From positions 1-64,000 of IMG/VR virus record IMGVR_UViG_3300044816_000066: a stretch of 64,000 nt of DNA, one strand, 5' to 3'. Made by a program: the position numbers and the translations under genes. Below, one piece after another: positions 23,248 to 30,816 of the stretch. The stretch's first letter is position 1. Every line of letters starts with the position of its first letter. The stretch comes from a virus. The notes under the pieces were generated by a model. That model ran no database searches, was not told the origin of the DNA, and worked only from the letters and a program-made list of their open reading frames with translations.

Positions 23248-23457
23248 CTACGCGCGACAGTGAGATCGTGACTCAACCGCGCCATCGCACATAACCCCAC
23301 ACTTCGAGCAAGCCGTGGGTTTCTTCGGCCTCCCGCCAGCGCCACGCGACACGGACTTCATGATCGCGCTACGCTCGGCGGGTGTGGTTTTTTCCCAACG
23401 ATGCCGGACCAAGGCGGCGCCGGGTGAGAGTTTCTTCTTGCTCATTTTACCCGGCAC
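23248..23457 (-). CDS. Small AT-hook-like basic protein
   Basis: On the minus strand, GTG at 23455-23457 with AGGGGGA 6 bases upstream gives about 69 residues; ATG at 23443-23445 is an alternative, 65 residues. The product contains PGAALVRHRWEKTTPAERSA, a GGRPKKP AT-hook-like motif, and a CSKCG pair. It could bind DNA, and it is the last gene of the leftward operon, which makes a repressor-like role possible but unproven. Confidence 0.6.
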   Translation of the reverse strand: MPGKMSKKKLSPGAALVRHRWEKTTPAERSAIMKSVSRGAGGRPKKPTACSKCGVMCDGAVESRSHCRA

Positions 23458-23798
23458 AATAATCCCCCTATGTTTCGCCACTCACCGCCAGCGTCGCTCG
23501 TAACAAAGTTAATTTCGCCCCTACCGGTAGCCATCTGCCGTAGCACGTAGTCCGCGCTGCAATCACGATCCATCGCACTCCCGCGATAGAAAATGCTGTA
23601 GGTGTGGCATCCGGGCAATATCTGGTCGAGCATCATCTCCGCATTCTCCCTGTCCTGCGAGTCGCGCGCGGAGTTGTATTCGCCATTCCGATGCCGGGCT
23701 TCGATGTTGGCGAGGAATTTCTCTCCTAGCGACTTGGCGGAGCCAATCGCTGGTCCAATGTAGTTCTCGATCTGTGTCTTTGCGCTTGACGTGTTCAT
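23442..23798 (-). CDS. Hypothetical protein of the leftward operon
   Basis: 118 residues from ATG (23796-23798), which follows GGGAGGTGGGG. The N-terminal half is helical (MNTSSAKTQIENYIGPAIGS) with a charged middle, and the C-terminal half is mixed. Overlaps the next gene by about 16 bases. Function unknown. Confidence 0.65.
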   Translation of the reverse strand: MNTSSAKTQIENYIGPAIGSAKSLGEKFLANIEARHRNGEYNSARDSQDRENAEMMLDQILPGCHTYSIFYRGSAMDRDCSADYVLRQMATGRGEINFVTSDAGGEWRNIGGLLCRVK

Positions 23799-24007
23799 TT
23801 CCCCACCTCCCAAGTCCCAATCTTCGCCTTGCCTACCGTATTCGGATCGCTGATCGCCTTAGCGCACGAATCGGAACAGGCGTGAACCGTTGCTCGCATA
23901 ACAAACTCGCGACGGAACCAGCAGCCATTGTTCCCTAGTCCCCATCCGTCATTCGCGGATATCTTTGATCCGCACGAATCACAGATCCATCCGTTTTCGT
24001 TTGTCAT
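23795..24007 (-). CDS. Zinc-ribbon protein, first gene of the leftward operon
   Basis: 70 residues from ATG (24005-24007), with GAGGGAG 5 bases upstream; GTG at 24013 is an alternative. The start TNENGWICDSCGSKISANDG and the later ACSDSCAKAI give two CxxC/CxxxC knuckles, so a zinc ribbon is likely. It is transcribed from the promoter at 24026-24054. Confidence 0.65.
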   Translation of the reverse strand: MTNENGWICDSCGSKISANDGWGLGNNGCWFRREFVMRATVHACSDSCAKAISDPNTVGKAKIGTWEVGK

Positions 24008-24030
24008 GTTCACTCCCTCTACACAATAAT
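24002..24030 (+). promoter_or_regulatory. Rightward sigma70-type promoter candidate
   Basis: TTGTCA at 24002-24007 and AATAAT at 24025-24030 are 17 bases apart. The transcript would begin near 24037, giving a leader of about 10 bases before the gene at 24048. The operator palindrome at 24031-24044 lies right at the start point. Confidence 0.4.
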
Positions 24031-24054
24031 CTCATACGTACGAGTTCATGTCAA
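24026..24054 (-). promoter_or_regulatory. Leftward promoter with consensus -35 box
   Basis: On the minus strand, TTGACA (24049-24054) matches the consensus -35 exactly. GATTAT (24026-24031) lies 17 bases downstream and is a fair -10. The transcript would read the three leftward genes 23248-24007. Confidence 0.6.
24031..24044. promoter_or_regulatory. Palindromic operator between divergent promoters
   Basis: CTCATACGTACGAG is a near-perfect 14-bp palindrome (one mismatched pair). It lies between the -35 and -10 of the leftward promoter and immediately after the -10 of the rightward one. A dimeric repressor bound here could switch off both promoters. Confidence 0.5.
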
Positions 24055-24233
24055 GAGATTATGAAAATATATTTCAGCGACCCGATCATTACCGAGTTCC
24101 ACTCAGTTGTCAAAATCGACAATGTTGCGTTACCATACACAACAGACATTTCGTAACTGAAATGTTTAGGACGGCGCCACCACCCGCCACTCTGTACTGC
24201 ACGACCTGCTCGGTCGCCCATTCCCAAAAATAA
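24048..24233 (+). CDS. Small zinc-binding candidate
   Basis: 61 residues from ATG 24048: MSRDYENIFQRPDHYRVPLS, CQNRQCC, and CTTCSVAHSQK near the end. The Cys pairs suggest a zinc ribbon. There is no clear ribosome binding site; with a start point near 24037 the mRNA would have a very short leader. A smaller frame (24061-24156) overlaps and is less convincing. Confidence 0.5.
   Translation: MSRDYENIFQRPDHYRVPLSCQNRQCCVTIHNRHFVTEMFRTAPPPATLYCTTCSVAHSQK
24107..24122. promoter_or_regulatory. Inverted repeat TTGTC-N6-GACAA, possible second operator
   Basis: TTGTC (24107-24111) and GACAA (24118-24122) are perfect inverted arms 6 bases apart. TTGTCA here can also act as a -35 with TACCAT at 24131-24136 (18-base gap) for rightward transcription. 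It lies inside the 24048 gene. Confidence 0.35.
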
Positions 24234-24236
24234 ACT

Positions 24237-24617
24237 ATGACGCTCTCGCCCCAGCGCGCCTTGGCGATTATTGACCTGACAGCTACCTACGAAGTCAGGA
24301 AACCGGAAGCAAGCGGCCAATTTCGAACTCTGGAAAAGCGGGTTTCTGGCGTCGAGCTGATGTTGATGATCGATGCTCAAACCGTCGAAATAATCGGTAA
24401 TCGATCGCGCATTACTCGCGCCCTGATGGTCTGCGATGAGGCTGAAGTGAAGCATCGGATGGAGATCCGAAAACAGCAACGAGCCGCTGAGCTGAAAGCG
24501 GAATCCGGCGAAGAAACAGACGGCCGATTCAACAACCAAGCCAGTAAAACCGTCGAGCGCGTCTATTGGGATCGATTCAACGCACCCGGCTCCTGGATGT
24601 GGCAATTCTGTGCCTGA
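24237..24617 (+). CDS. Hypothetical protein
   Basis: 126 residues starting MTLSPQRALAIIDLTATYEV. The middle is a charged helix (DEAEVKHRMEIRKQQRAAEL) and the end is aromatic (VERVYWDRFNAPGSWMWQF). No domain recognised. It follows the small zinc gene by three bases. A 196-residue frame on the opposite strand covers the same DNA but looks like a shadow. Confidence 0.6.
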   Translation: MTLSPQRALAIIDLTATYEVRKPEASGQFRTLEKRVSGVELMLMIDAQTVEIIGNRSRITRALMVCDEAEVKHRMEIRKQQRAAELKAESGEETDGRFNNQASKTVERVYWDRFNAPGSWMWQFCA

Positions 24618-24900
24618 TCTCCCGCCAGCACTCGAGCGCATCGGGCGCCGAATGCAATACGAGGTAAACCTGCCTCCGACCTACTCCCGCTGCGGCCGCG
24701 TATTCCCTGGAAGATCCTATCCAATCCCTCCCTCATCCGACCCTGCAACTTACCCCGTCGCCTCATCTAAAGTGTTGATGCGCAACGGGATCTCGTGCAA
24801 TGAAATGGAAGCGCCACGGCAGCAGGAAGCGCATCCCATGGTGGCGAAGCGGAAGTATCAGCGGATGAATGGGGGATCACGAAAGGCAAGCATCCAATGA
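24610..24900 (+). CDS. Hypothetical protein
   Basis: GTG 24610 gives 96 residues, overlapping the previous gene by 8 bases and the next by ATGA. Rich in Pro, Arg and Met; no domain visible. Overlaps suggest a real coupled gene, but codon use is less convincing than for its neighbours. Confidence 0.45.
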   Translation: MPDLPPALERIGRRMQYEVNLPPTYSRCGRVFPGRSYPIPPSSDPATYPVASSKVLMRNGISCNEMEAPRQQEAHPMVAKRKYQRMNGGSRKASIQ

Positions 24901-25064
24901 GCGGATTGCAACTCATGGTCAAGGGTAAGCCGGTGCGGGAAATGTGCAAGTTCTGCTCTCTCCTGAAGGCTTCGTCTGGTTTCCGGGTGTTTCCGAGCGG
25001 AACTCGGATTTGCCCAAATTGCTACTCACGTAAAGCCGCGCGCAGAGAAGAGCGCACCGCGTGA
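24897..25064 (+). CDS. Zinc-ribbon micro-protein
   Basis: 55 residues, MSGLQLMVKGKPVREMCKFC then CPNCYSRKAARREER. Two CxxC pairs 19 residues apart define a treble-clef or ribbon zinc site, with a basic tail. It overlaps both neighbours (ATGA and GTGA). Possibly nucleic-acid binding. Confidence 0.65.
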   Translation: MSGLQLMVKGKPVREMCKFCSLLKASSGFRVFPSGTRICPNCYSRKAARREERTA

Positions 25065-25501
25065 AGTCTATATCTGTACGTGTACACCCCCAGGAGGTGA
25101 ACGGTTGCGTTCACCCCGTAGTGAACGGTCAGATTTCTTGGCTGTATTCCAAAATCCCGCCAGATGTCATGTTCGATGATCGGCTAAACCGTACAGATTT
25201 AAGGGTTTATTCCTGCATAGCAGGCGTTGTGTGGCAGGGAACCGTAGCTTCGATTGGAATCAGGCTGATTGCCAAGCAAATAAAGCGTTCGGTCGCGCTG
25301 GTCGCCAAGAGCCTTGATCGTCTCGAAAGGGCAGGACACATCAAACGTCAACCAGTTAACAACGGGAAGCGGTCAAAGATTGACCTTACGCCTTACGATG
25401 TATTCGGCACCAAGCAGCGTGACGGCATCACCGAGATTGTCAGTTGCCCCCGTGGCGATCGGCGCATGGTATCCGTCGGAAAAGAAAGACTTCGCGCTTA
25501 A
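25061..25501 (+). CDS. Winged-helix DNA-binding protein
   Basis: GTG 25061 gives 146 residues. Residues about 40-105 match a winged-helix domain used by phage replication or late regulators: DRTDLRVY-type helix (NRTDLRVYSCIAGVVWQG), IGIRLIAKQIKRSVALVAKS and the LDRLERAGHIKRQP recognition region. The remainder is basic. It sits just before the terminase genes, where a late-gene regulator would fit, but replication initiation is an alternative. Confidence 0.65.
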   Translation: MKSISVRVHPQEVNGCVHPVVNGQISWLYSKIPPDVMFDDRLNRTDLRVYSCIAGVVWQGTVASIGIRLIAKQIKRSVALVAKSLDRLERAGHIKRQPVNNGKRSKIDLTPYDVFGTKQRDGITEIVSCPRGDRRMVSVGKERLRA

Positions 25502-25506
25502 CCCTC

Positions 25507-25998
25507 ATGCCACGCGTATGCACGATCTGCGGGAGCCCGAAACGCAAGCAGATCGAGATAGAGGTACTCAAAAACAGGCCTATCCGCGAAATAGCGCAAC
25601 GGTTCGGAGTGACTCACGATTCACTCGGGCGGCACACAAAAAATTGTATTTCTACCCAAATCAAACTGGCCAAAGAGCATGTAGCCGTAAACTTTGCAGA
25701 GTTGCTCATTTCAGATCTTGAAGAAGCACGTAAATCACTGAGATCAATAGAATTAAAGGCGACTAAAGGACGTCAGTACAACGCTGCGGTATTGGCGATC
25801 GAGAAGCGAATTGAGGTAACACTGACCGGATGCGAGTTCCAGAAGCCCTCCGAAAGCGCATCGAGAAAATCCGGGGTGACTCACAGATTCGCTTTAACGA
25901 TCGAGGAGACGAAAGAGTTCTACGGTATTTCCCCTGGCCAAGTCAGCGAAAATTCCACAAACTCCGAACTCGATACCGAGGATTCTCAGGTTCAGTAG
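25507..25998 (+). CDS. Candidate terminase small subunit (HTH protein)
   Basis: ATG 25507 gives 163 residues. A CxxC near the start (MPRVCTICGSPKRKQIEIEV) leads to a helix-turn-helix (IREIAQRFGVTHDSLGRHTK), then a helical segment rich in charged residues (DLEEARKSLRSIELKATKGR). This layout and its position directly before the large subunit fit a DNA-recognising small subunit. The last 56 codons lie in a different frame over the start of the large subunit gene. If the true product ends earlier, for instance by frameshift, this region may be shadow. Confidence 0.6.
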   Translation: MPRVCTICGSPKRKQIEIEVLKNRPIREIAQRFGVTHDSLGRHTKNCISTQIKLAKEHVAVNFAELLISDLEEARKSLRSIELKATKGRQYNAAVLAIEKRIEVTLTGCEFQKPSESASRKSGVTHRFALTIEETKEFYGISPGQVSENSTNSELDTEDSQVQ

Positions 25999-27254
25999 GG
26001 TCGGGAAAGAGCTTGGCCTTGGTGGGCGAAGCTTATCGTCTAAGCGTGGTCAATGCCGGGCTTACCGGGCTGATCGGGGCTCCAACATATCGCATTCTGG
26101 AAGACGTGACCCAGCCGGCCTTCTTGGACCTACTGGACGCCAGCGGAATACCGTACCGGTTCGAGAAGCAGGCGCACCGGCTGACCCTGCTTGACACTGG
26201 AAGCAAGATATTCTTTCGTTCGCTGGATAATCCTGAGCGGCTGCGCGGTCCCAACTTGGCGTGGTTCGGAATCGACGAATTGACATATTGCCAGCCAGCG
26301 GCATGGTCGCGACTTGAGGCTAGGCTTCGGCACGGTAAAGCGTCGGAGCTTTCAGGATTCGCGGTTTGGACTCCCAAGGGATTCGATTGGGTTTACGAAC
26401 TGTTCGTCGGGGAGAAAACAAACAAAGACTACTCCATGATTCGAGGGGTGCCTAAAGAGAATGCTGCGAATCTTGCGGAGGGATTTTACGAGACCCTGGC
26501 AAGATCGTACGATGCTCGATTCTACGAGCAGGAAGTACTCGGAGAATACCTCAACATCCTGAGCGGGCGCGCTTATTACGGCTTCGAGCGGAAGCAAAAC
26601 CTGTCCGTGGATCTGAAGTTCAACCCGAACTTGCCGCTCTGTTGGGCGTTGGATTTCAACGTGGACCCGATGTGCTCGATCTTGGCGCAAGTGGAAGACA
26701 ACACCAGCCGGGCGGACATAATGCTAGGCAAGAAGCGCAAGCGGGTCAATGTGCTTGATGAGATCTGCTTACCGGATTCGGATGTGGGTAAAGCTTGCAA
26801 CGAGTTCCTGCGGAGAACGGAAGGCTTGCGAATAGCCGCGGGCGGACAGCTTCAAGTCAACGTCTATGGTGACGCGACGGGAAACAACAGGGCGCACAGC
26901 GGCAAGACGGATTGGGAGTTGGTCAAGCAGCACTTCAGGGGCAATGGGGCTTACCAGATGCACTACCGGGTGCCGGATTCCAACCCATTTGTGAAGGATC
27001 GCGTCAACGCTGTGAATGCGGCAATGATTAACGCCGCGCAGGAGGTTCGGTGCTTCATCGACCCGCGGTGCAAGCAATTGGTGGCTGATCTGGAGCAGGT
27101 GTCCTGGAAGCCGGACAGCAATGGAAACCTAACGGGCGATCTGGATGAAAGCGACAAGCAGCGCACCCACGTTAGTTCAGCGCTCGGGTACATGATCTGG
27201 AGCGAATTGCCAATCCTGCCCCGCGGCGGCCCGATGAGTTCGAGGATTATCTGA
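25830..27254 (+). CDS. terL: Terminase large subunit
   Basis: 474 residues from ATG 25830. There is no usable later start before the ATPase motif. N-terminal ATPase: WPSQRKFHKL adenine-type motif, Walker A GSVGSGKS near 55, Walker B WFGIDELTY near 145. C-terminal RNase H-type nuclease: WALDFNVDP near 275 and the later YGDATGNNR near 350, giving two of the metal-binding Asp. The enzyme cuts concatemers and pumps DNA into the capsid through the portal. It overlaps the small-subunit candidate by 169 bases in another frame. Confidence 0.92.
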   Translation: MRVPEALRKRIEKIRGDSQIRFNDRGDERVLRYFPWPSQRKFHKLRTRYRGFSGSVGSGKSLALVGEAYRLSVVNAGLTGLIGAPTYRILEDVTQPAFLDLLDASGIPYRFEKQAHRLTLLDTGSKIFFRSLDNPERLRGPNLAWFGIDELTYCQPAAWSRLEARLRHGKASELSGFAVWTPKGFDWVYELFVGEKTNKDYSMIRGVPKENAANLAEGFYETLARSYDARFYEQEVLGEYLNILSGRAYYGFERKQNLSVDLKFNPNLPLCWALDFNVDPMCSILAQVEDNTSRADIMLGKKRKRVNVLDEICLPDSDVGKACNEFLRRTEGLRIAAGGQLQVNVYGDATGNNRAHSGKTDWELVKQHFRGNGAYQMHYRVPDSNPFVKDRVNAVNAAMINAAQEVRCFIDPRCKQLVADLEQVSWKPDSNGNLTGDLDESDKQRTHVSSALGYMIWSELPILPRGGPMSSRII

Positions 27255-27255
27255 C

Positions 27256-27588
27256 ATGATGAATTTCTATCCGCAGGGCGCGCGAGTGGTTGCCACGCCC
27301 GGAGTTCTGGTTACGCTGGCGGTCACGCAAGCTTCGCCAATCGCCGGCGCTTCCAAGTTGATGGTTCAGCCACTCCCGGCTAATGTCGGGAAAGTCTACA
27401 TCGGCGTTGCCGGGATGGTGCGGGCGACGTTCGTTGGCGTCATCACCTATATCCCGCAGACGGCGATGTGGCCGCCCCTGTTCATCGAATCGCAGGATGG
27501 CGAGGGCAATCCCATCGATGAACCGCAGTTCCGGCTCGATGCGGACAACGCAGGCGATGGCGTGATCTACACATGGGTGACCGTCTAG
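27256..27588 (+). CDS. Small head-region structural protein
   Basis: 110 residues starting MMNFYPQGARVVATPGVLVT, all beta-rich and Gly/Val/Pro-rich with no charged helix. Its place between terminase and portal suggests a capsid-associated or decoration protein. Family not recognised. Confidence 0.55.
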   Translation: MMNFYPQGARVVATPGVLVTLAVTQASPIAGASKLMVQPLPANVGKVYIGVAGMVRATFVGVITYIPQTAMWPPLFIESQDGEGNPIDEPQFRLDADNAGDGVIYTWVTV

Positions 27589-27592
27589 CTCG

Positions 27593-29140
27593 ATGCCGTT
27601 CGAGTTCTCATCGTCGCTGGATGTAAAGAAGCTGGACAACCATCACCCGGAGTACAAGCTTTTCAGTAAGACGTGGCGTGACTTGGGATTGCTCTATGCG
27701 GGCGGGGATCTGCTTAAAGACAAAGCGCCCGACTTCCTCGCGCGACGTCCTAAAGAGCCGCCAGACATTTGGGCTTCGCGTCAGGACGTGTTCGATTACA
27801 CGAACCTAATTGGCAATATCTGTGGCTGGTACACAGCGGCTGCGTTCTCCAAGCCGATCGAGTTCATGTTCAAGTTGGCGAATGCGGCCAATGAAGAGGC
27901 GGCAATGAAGTTGCCGGCAGACGCTCAAGCATTCATTGATGATTGGCAAGCAGATTGTAATGGCGCTGGTGTCGATCTCCCAACATTCTGGCAGCGCGTG
28001 TTTGAGCAAGTTCTGATTTACAAGCATTCGTATGTGTTGATCGACCTGCCCGAGCCCGGCTCCGCTGTGTATGCCTCCAAGATGGAGCAGCGCATAGCTG
28101 GCGCGCTGGATCCGGTTTTAATCAACTACGATCCCACTTGCATCAAAAATTGGGGAACGGACGATTACGGAAACTTGCAATGGTGCGTGCTGAAGGTGAC
28201 CACGTTCGAGTCGAAGCCGCTCATGCCGAACATGGTGCGGGATTGCTGGTACATCTACGAACCGACTCAGGTTTGGGCATTCGCGAACGAGTATGAAGCG
28301 GACATTACGACCGGACGCCAATCGGATGCAAAGGCGACCAAGGTCGAGGGATATCCAAGGCCGCACGCACTGACATCGGTTGGACGTGTGCCCATCCGCA
28401 AGGTGTGCGTACCTGATGGGCTTTGGTTGGGCAACCGGATCATTCTCAAGCTGCGCAAGCACCTCAACATGGAGAATGCCCTAGATTGGCAACTCATCAA
28501 TTCGTGCATGGCGCAGCTTGCAGTATTCGGCGACTACGATGAGAATCCGCAAATCTCAGAAGTCGCGTGGCACCATTTCCCGAAGGGAACTGACGCAAGG
28601 TGGTTAGAGCCCGAAGGAAAGGCCTCGACCATCACCAGTGAGAGGCTGGCCAAGATTGAGGAGAACATCTACAAGTCCTGTTACCTGATGGATCAGGCGC
28701 GCACCAATAAGTCCACGCCGAGCGCTCAGAGCGGCATCAGCAAGCAGATGGACAAGACGCCCTCGCGCGATGCCTTGCAGTCGTACATGGGAATCCTTGG
28801 GCCTGAGGCCCAGCGGGTAATCGATGATGTTCTGATCGTGCGGCAATTCGGGGATCAGATCACGGCAGATGTCCGAATGCCTCAGTTTGTGGATCGGGAT
28901 TCGACGGACACACTGGAAGAAGTGCAAATCCTGCAATCGATGAATATCCAATCGGATTCATTCGATAAGGAACTTCAGAAGCAGGCTATTCGGGTGGCAT
29001 TACCGGAGGGGAATCCGGCCCTGATCGAATTGATCGAAAAAGAGATTGAAGCGGCTCCGACCAAATCGGAGATGGCAGCGCAGCAGGCGCAAGTACAGCA
29101 GTTGGCGTTCGAGCAGTCGTTCGCCAAAAACCTACAGTAG
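27593..29140 (+). CDS. Portal protein
   Basis: 515 residues, in the size range of dodecameric portals. It starts with DVKKLDNHHPEYKLFSKTWR and contains a portal-like core with helices at ASRQDVFDYTNLIGNICGWY and YKHSYVLIDLPE, and a C-terminal helix-rich part with SNIQSDSFDKELQKQAI-like regions. It resembles DUF4055-type portals. The ring occupies one capsid vertex and lets DNA pass. The position after terminase and before scaffold and coat is the standard order. Confidence 0.85.
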   Translation: MPFEFSSSLDVKKLDNHHPEYKLFSKTWRDLGLLYAGGDLLKDKAPDFLARRPKEPPDIWASRQDVFDYTNLIGNICGWYTAAAFSKPIEFMFKLANAANEEAAMKLPADAQAFIDDWQADCNGAGVDLPTFWQRVFEQVLIYKHSYVLIDLPEPGSAVYASKMEQRIAGALDPVLINYDPTCIKNWGTDDYGNLQWCVLKVTTFESKPLMPNMVRDCWYIYEPTQVWAFANEYEADITTGRQSDAKATKVEGYPRPHALTSVGRVPIRKVCVPDGLWLGNRIILKLRKHLNMENALDWQLINSCMAQLAVFGDYDENPQISEVAWHHFPKGTDARWLEPEGKASTITSERLAKIEENIYKSCYLMDQARTNKSTPSAQSGISKQMDKTPSRDALQSYMGILGPEAQRVIDDVLIVRQFGDQITADVRMPQFVDRDSTDTLEEVQILQSMNIQSDSFDKELQKQAIRVALPEGNPALIELIEKEIEAAPTKSEMAAQQAQVQQLAFEQSFAKNLQ

Positions 29141-29152
29141 GGAGAAATTTAA

Positions 29153-29341
29153 ATGACAATCGAAACCGAAGCAATCCTGTTTTTGTTGGATCAGGCATGC
29201 AAGCAATCCGAGCCGCTGATGGTCGAAAGAGCGGAAGTTCTGAAGAGTGAAATCAAGGCGGCCAATAAGCCGGTCCTGGTTCCAGTTGCTCCTGTTGGTC
29301 CAGCCGCGGTGCCGCCCGTGCCGCCGAAGGACGTCAAGTAA
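29153..29341 (+). CDS. Small hypothetical protein
   Basis: 62 residues starting MTIETEAILFLLDQACKQSE, a helix followed by a Pro/Val-rich tail (VPVAPVGPAAVPPVPPKD). GGGAG is about 8 bases upstream. Function unknown. Confidence 0.55.
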   Translation: MTIETEAILFLLDQACKQSEPLMVERAEVLKSEIKAANKPVLVPVAPVGPAAVPPVPPKDVK

Positions 29342-29343
29342 AA

Positions 29344-29790
29344 ATGGCGCACGCTCACCTCACTCAAGTGCAAGTCAACGGCTTGCTAGGAGTGGCTGCT
29401 ACGGTCAGCGCAACTGCGAAGACGATCACGGGGGCCGTTGCGCTTACCGGGCTGGTCAAGCTGACCGCTACCGCGCACGGCTATTCGACCGGGAACGTAG
29501 TCCTCAATACCGGCATCGTTGGCACAACCGAAGGTAACGGCCTTTTCTCGATCACGGTGATAGATGCGAACAATTTCACCATTCCGGTCACGTTCGTCAA
29601 TGCCTATACCTCGGGCGGGACGGCGCAGTTGGTCACATCGCAAGGGACGACAATCTCTGGGTTGAGTACTTTGTCAGGCGGCCTAACGGCACAACTGACG
29701 AAGCGGCAACTGTACGAGTTGTACGATTTGTCTCAGCATATTCCTGATAGCGGATTGCCTATCAGCGTCACGCTGGCGGTGGCTCCGTAG
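29344..29790 (+). CDS. Beta-rich virion protein with FCCH-like module
   Basis: 148 residues. Residues about 28-100 carry a recurring beta module: TGLVKLTATAHGYSTGNVVL, then GNGLFSITVIDANNFTIPVT and YTSGGTAQLV. The same pattern (HGY-x-GD/N-xV, NG-xx-I, A-x-x-F) appears in several tail proteins downstream. The rest includes AQLTKRQLYELYDLSQHIPD. Likely a head or head-fibre structural protein. Confidence 0.6.
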   Translation: MAHAHLTQVQVNGLLGVAATVSATAKTITGAVALTGLVKLTATAHGYSTGNVVLNTGIVGTTEGNGLFSITVIDANNFTIPVTFVNAYTSGGTAQLVTSQGTTISGLSTLSGGLTAQLTKRQLYELYDLSQHIPDSGLPISVTLAVAP

Positions 29791-29814
29791 GGATTCCAAG
29801 AAAGGAAACGTAAC

Positions 29815-29964
29815 GTGATCCTTCTCCTCATTTTGTTGCTAATTCTGTTCGGTGGCGGTGGCGGATATTGGGGCTATCAGGCCTATGGCGCGCCGGGCGG
29901 GCTCGGGATCGTTCTGTTGGTTATCGTCCTGTTGTTCCTGTTCGGTCGAGGGCGTATTTTCTAG
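29815..29964 (+). CDS. Tiny membrane protein, DUF3309-like
   Basis: 49 residues from GTG 29815, preceded by AAAGGAA. It is almost wholly hydrophobic with two stretches (LLLILLLILFGG and GIVLLVIVLLFLFG) around a Gly-rich turn. This looks like a DUF3309-type small membrane protein. It is unusual to find such a gene inside the capsid block. Confidence 0.65.
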   Translation: MILLLILLLILFGGGGGYWGYQAYGAPGGLGIVLLVIVLLFLFGRGRIF

Positions 29965-29988
29965 CAACTAGGGCGTAATGAAACGCAG

Positions 29989-30005
29989 AACGGAGGTGAT
30001 CCGTT
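29989..30005 (+). other. Hairpin enclosing an anti-16S sequence
   Basis: AACGGA-GGTGA-TCCGTT forms a 6-bp stem. The stem and loop contain GGAGGTGAT, a perfect complement to the 16S 3' end. No normal start codon follows at standard spacing; GTG at 30011 would give only 11 codons. The 29965-30105 stretch is otherwise gene-free. Confidence 0.4.
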
Positions 30006-30105
30006 TAGCAGTGCAGTACCAAGCATCGCCGTGGATGCTCACCTAATCACGGGTAGAAGCAAATGGGCCGCGCCATCTCGCGGGGTAAGGAAATCCAAAC
30101 AAAAC

Positions 30106-30816
30106 ATGAAACCATTCGGCATATTTGGTCGCGGCGTGCTCCGCGACCCAGACCCAGCACCGGGCGGGGGCGGCCCTCCTCCAGTAGCCTTCGACTCGGC
30201 CAAGTTCTTCGCCGATCTCGACACCAAACTGAACGGCTGGCAGAAGTCCACCGACAAGGCAATCGAAAAGAGATTGGCGGATTGGAAGCCAGCCGGTCCT
30301 CCACCGAAAGCGGATGATCCTCCACCACCGCATTCTGATCCCAAGCCCGCGGATGGCATTACGGATCCCGCACTTGCAGCGAAACTGGCAGCGCTCGAAC
30401 GCACCAACAAGGAAATGCGACAGCAGATGGACGAGAATACCGCGTCCACGAAGCGGGAGCGTGAGGCCGCGCTGGAGATGGACCGAGTAGCACAGGTGCG
30501 CACTGCCCTGGCGAAGCATCCGCTAAACAATCCGGATCGTGCGCTTGCCATGTTCCTGCCGGACGTGAAGCGTGGCGAAGATGGCCAGCTTTATGGCGGC
30601 ACCGGCAATATCCCGCTAGCCCAGTTCGTTGACGACACAGTGAAGGTCGAAGACTGGATGCTTAAGCCGGTCAACGTCGGGGGAAGCGGCGCCCGTCCGA
30701 ACCAAGGCGGGAATGGCGGCAACAAGATGGCCGATTTAGAATCTCTCAAGCCCGGTGCTAGCAAAGAAGATCTTGCTGCATACCGGGCATCGATATTAGG
30801 CGTCCTGCAAGGGTAG
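30106..30816 (+). CDS. Scaffolding-like protein
   Basis: 236 residues from ATG 30106 (AAGGAAA upstream); an in-frame GTG at 30031 is less likely. The start MKPFGIFGRGVLRDPDPAPG is followed by a Pro-rich disordered stretch, a long charged coiled-coil region (LAALERTNKEMRQQMDENTA), and a helical C-terminus that ends SKEDLAAYRASILGVLQG. Helical, highly charged proteins just before the major coat gene usually act as scaffolds that direct capsid assembly. It might also carry a minor head protein. Confidence 0.65.
   Translation: MKPFGIFGRGVLRDPDPAPGGGGPPPVAFDSAKFFADLDTKLNGWQKSTDKAIEKRLADWKPAGPPPKADDPPPPHSDPKPADGITDPALAAKLAALERTNKEMRQQMDENTASTKREREAALEMDRVAQVRTALAKHPLNNPDRALAMFLPDVKRGEDGQLYGGTGNIPLAQFVDDTVKVEDWMLKPVNVGGSGARPNQGGNGGNKMADLESLKPGASKEDLAAYRASILGVLQG

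Noticed and set aside
24051-24641. 196-codon frame on the minus strand
   Set aside because: It lies opposite two rightward frames and crosses the promoter-operator region. Composition is not protein-like and there is no ribosome binding site.
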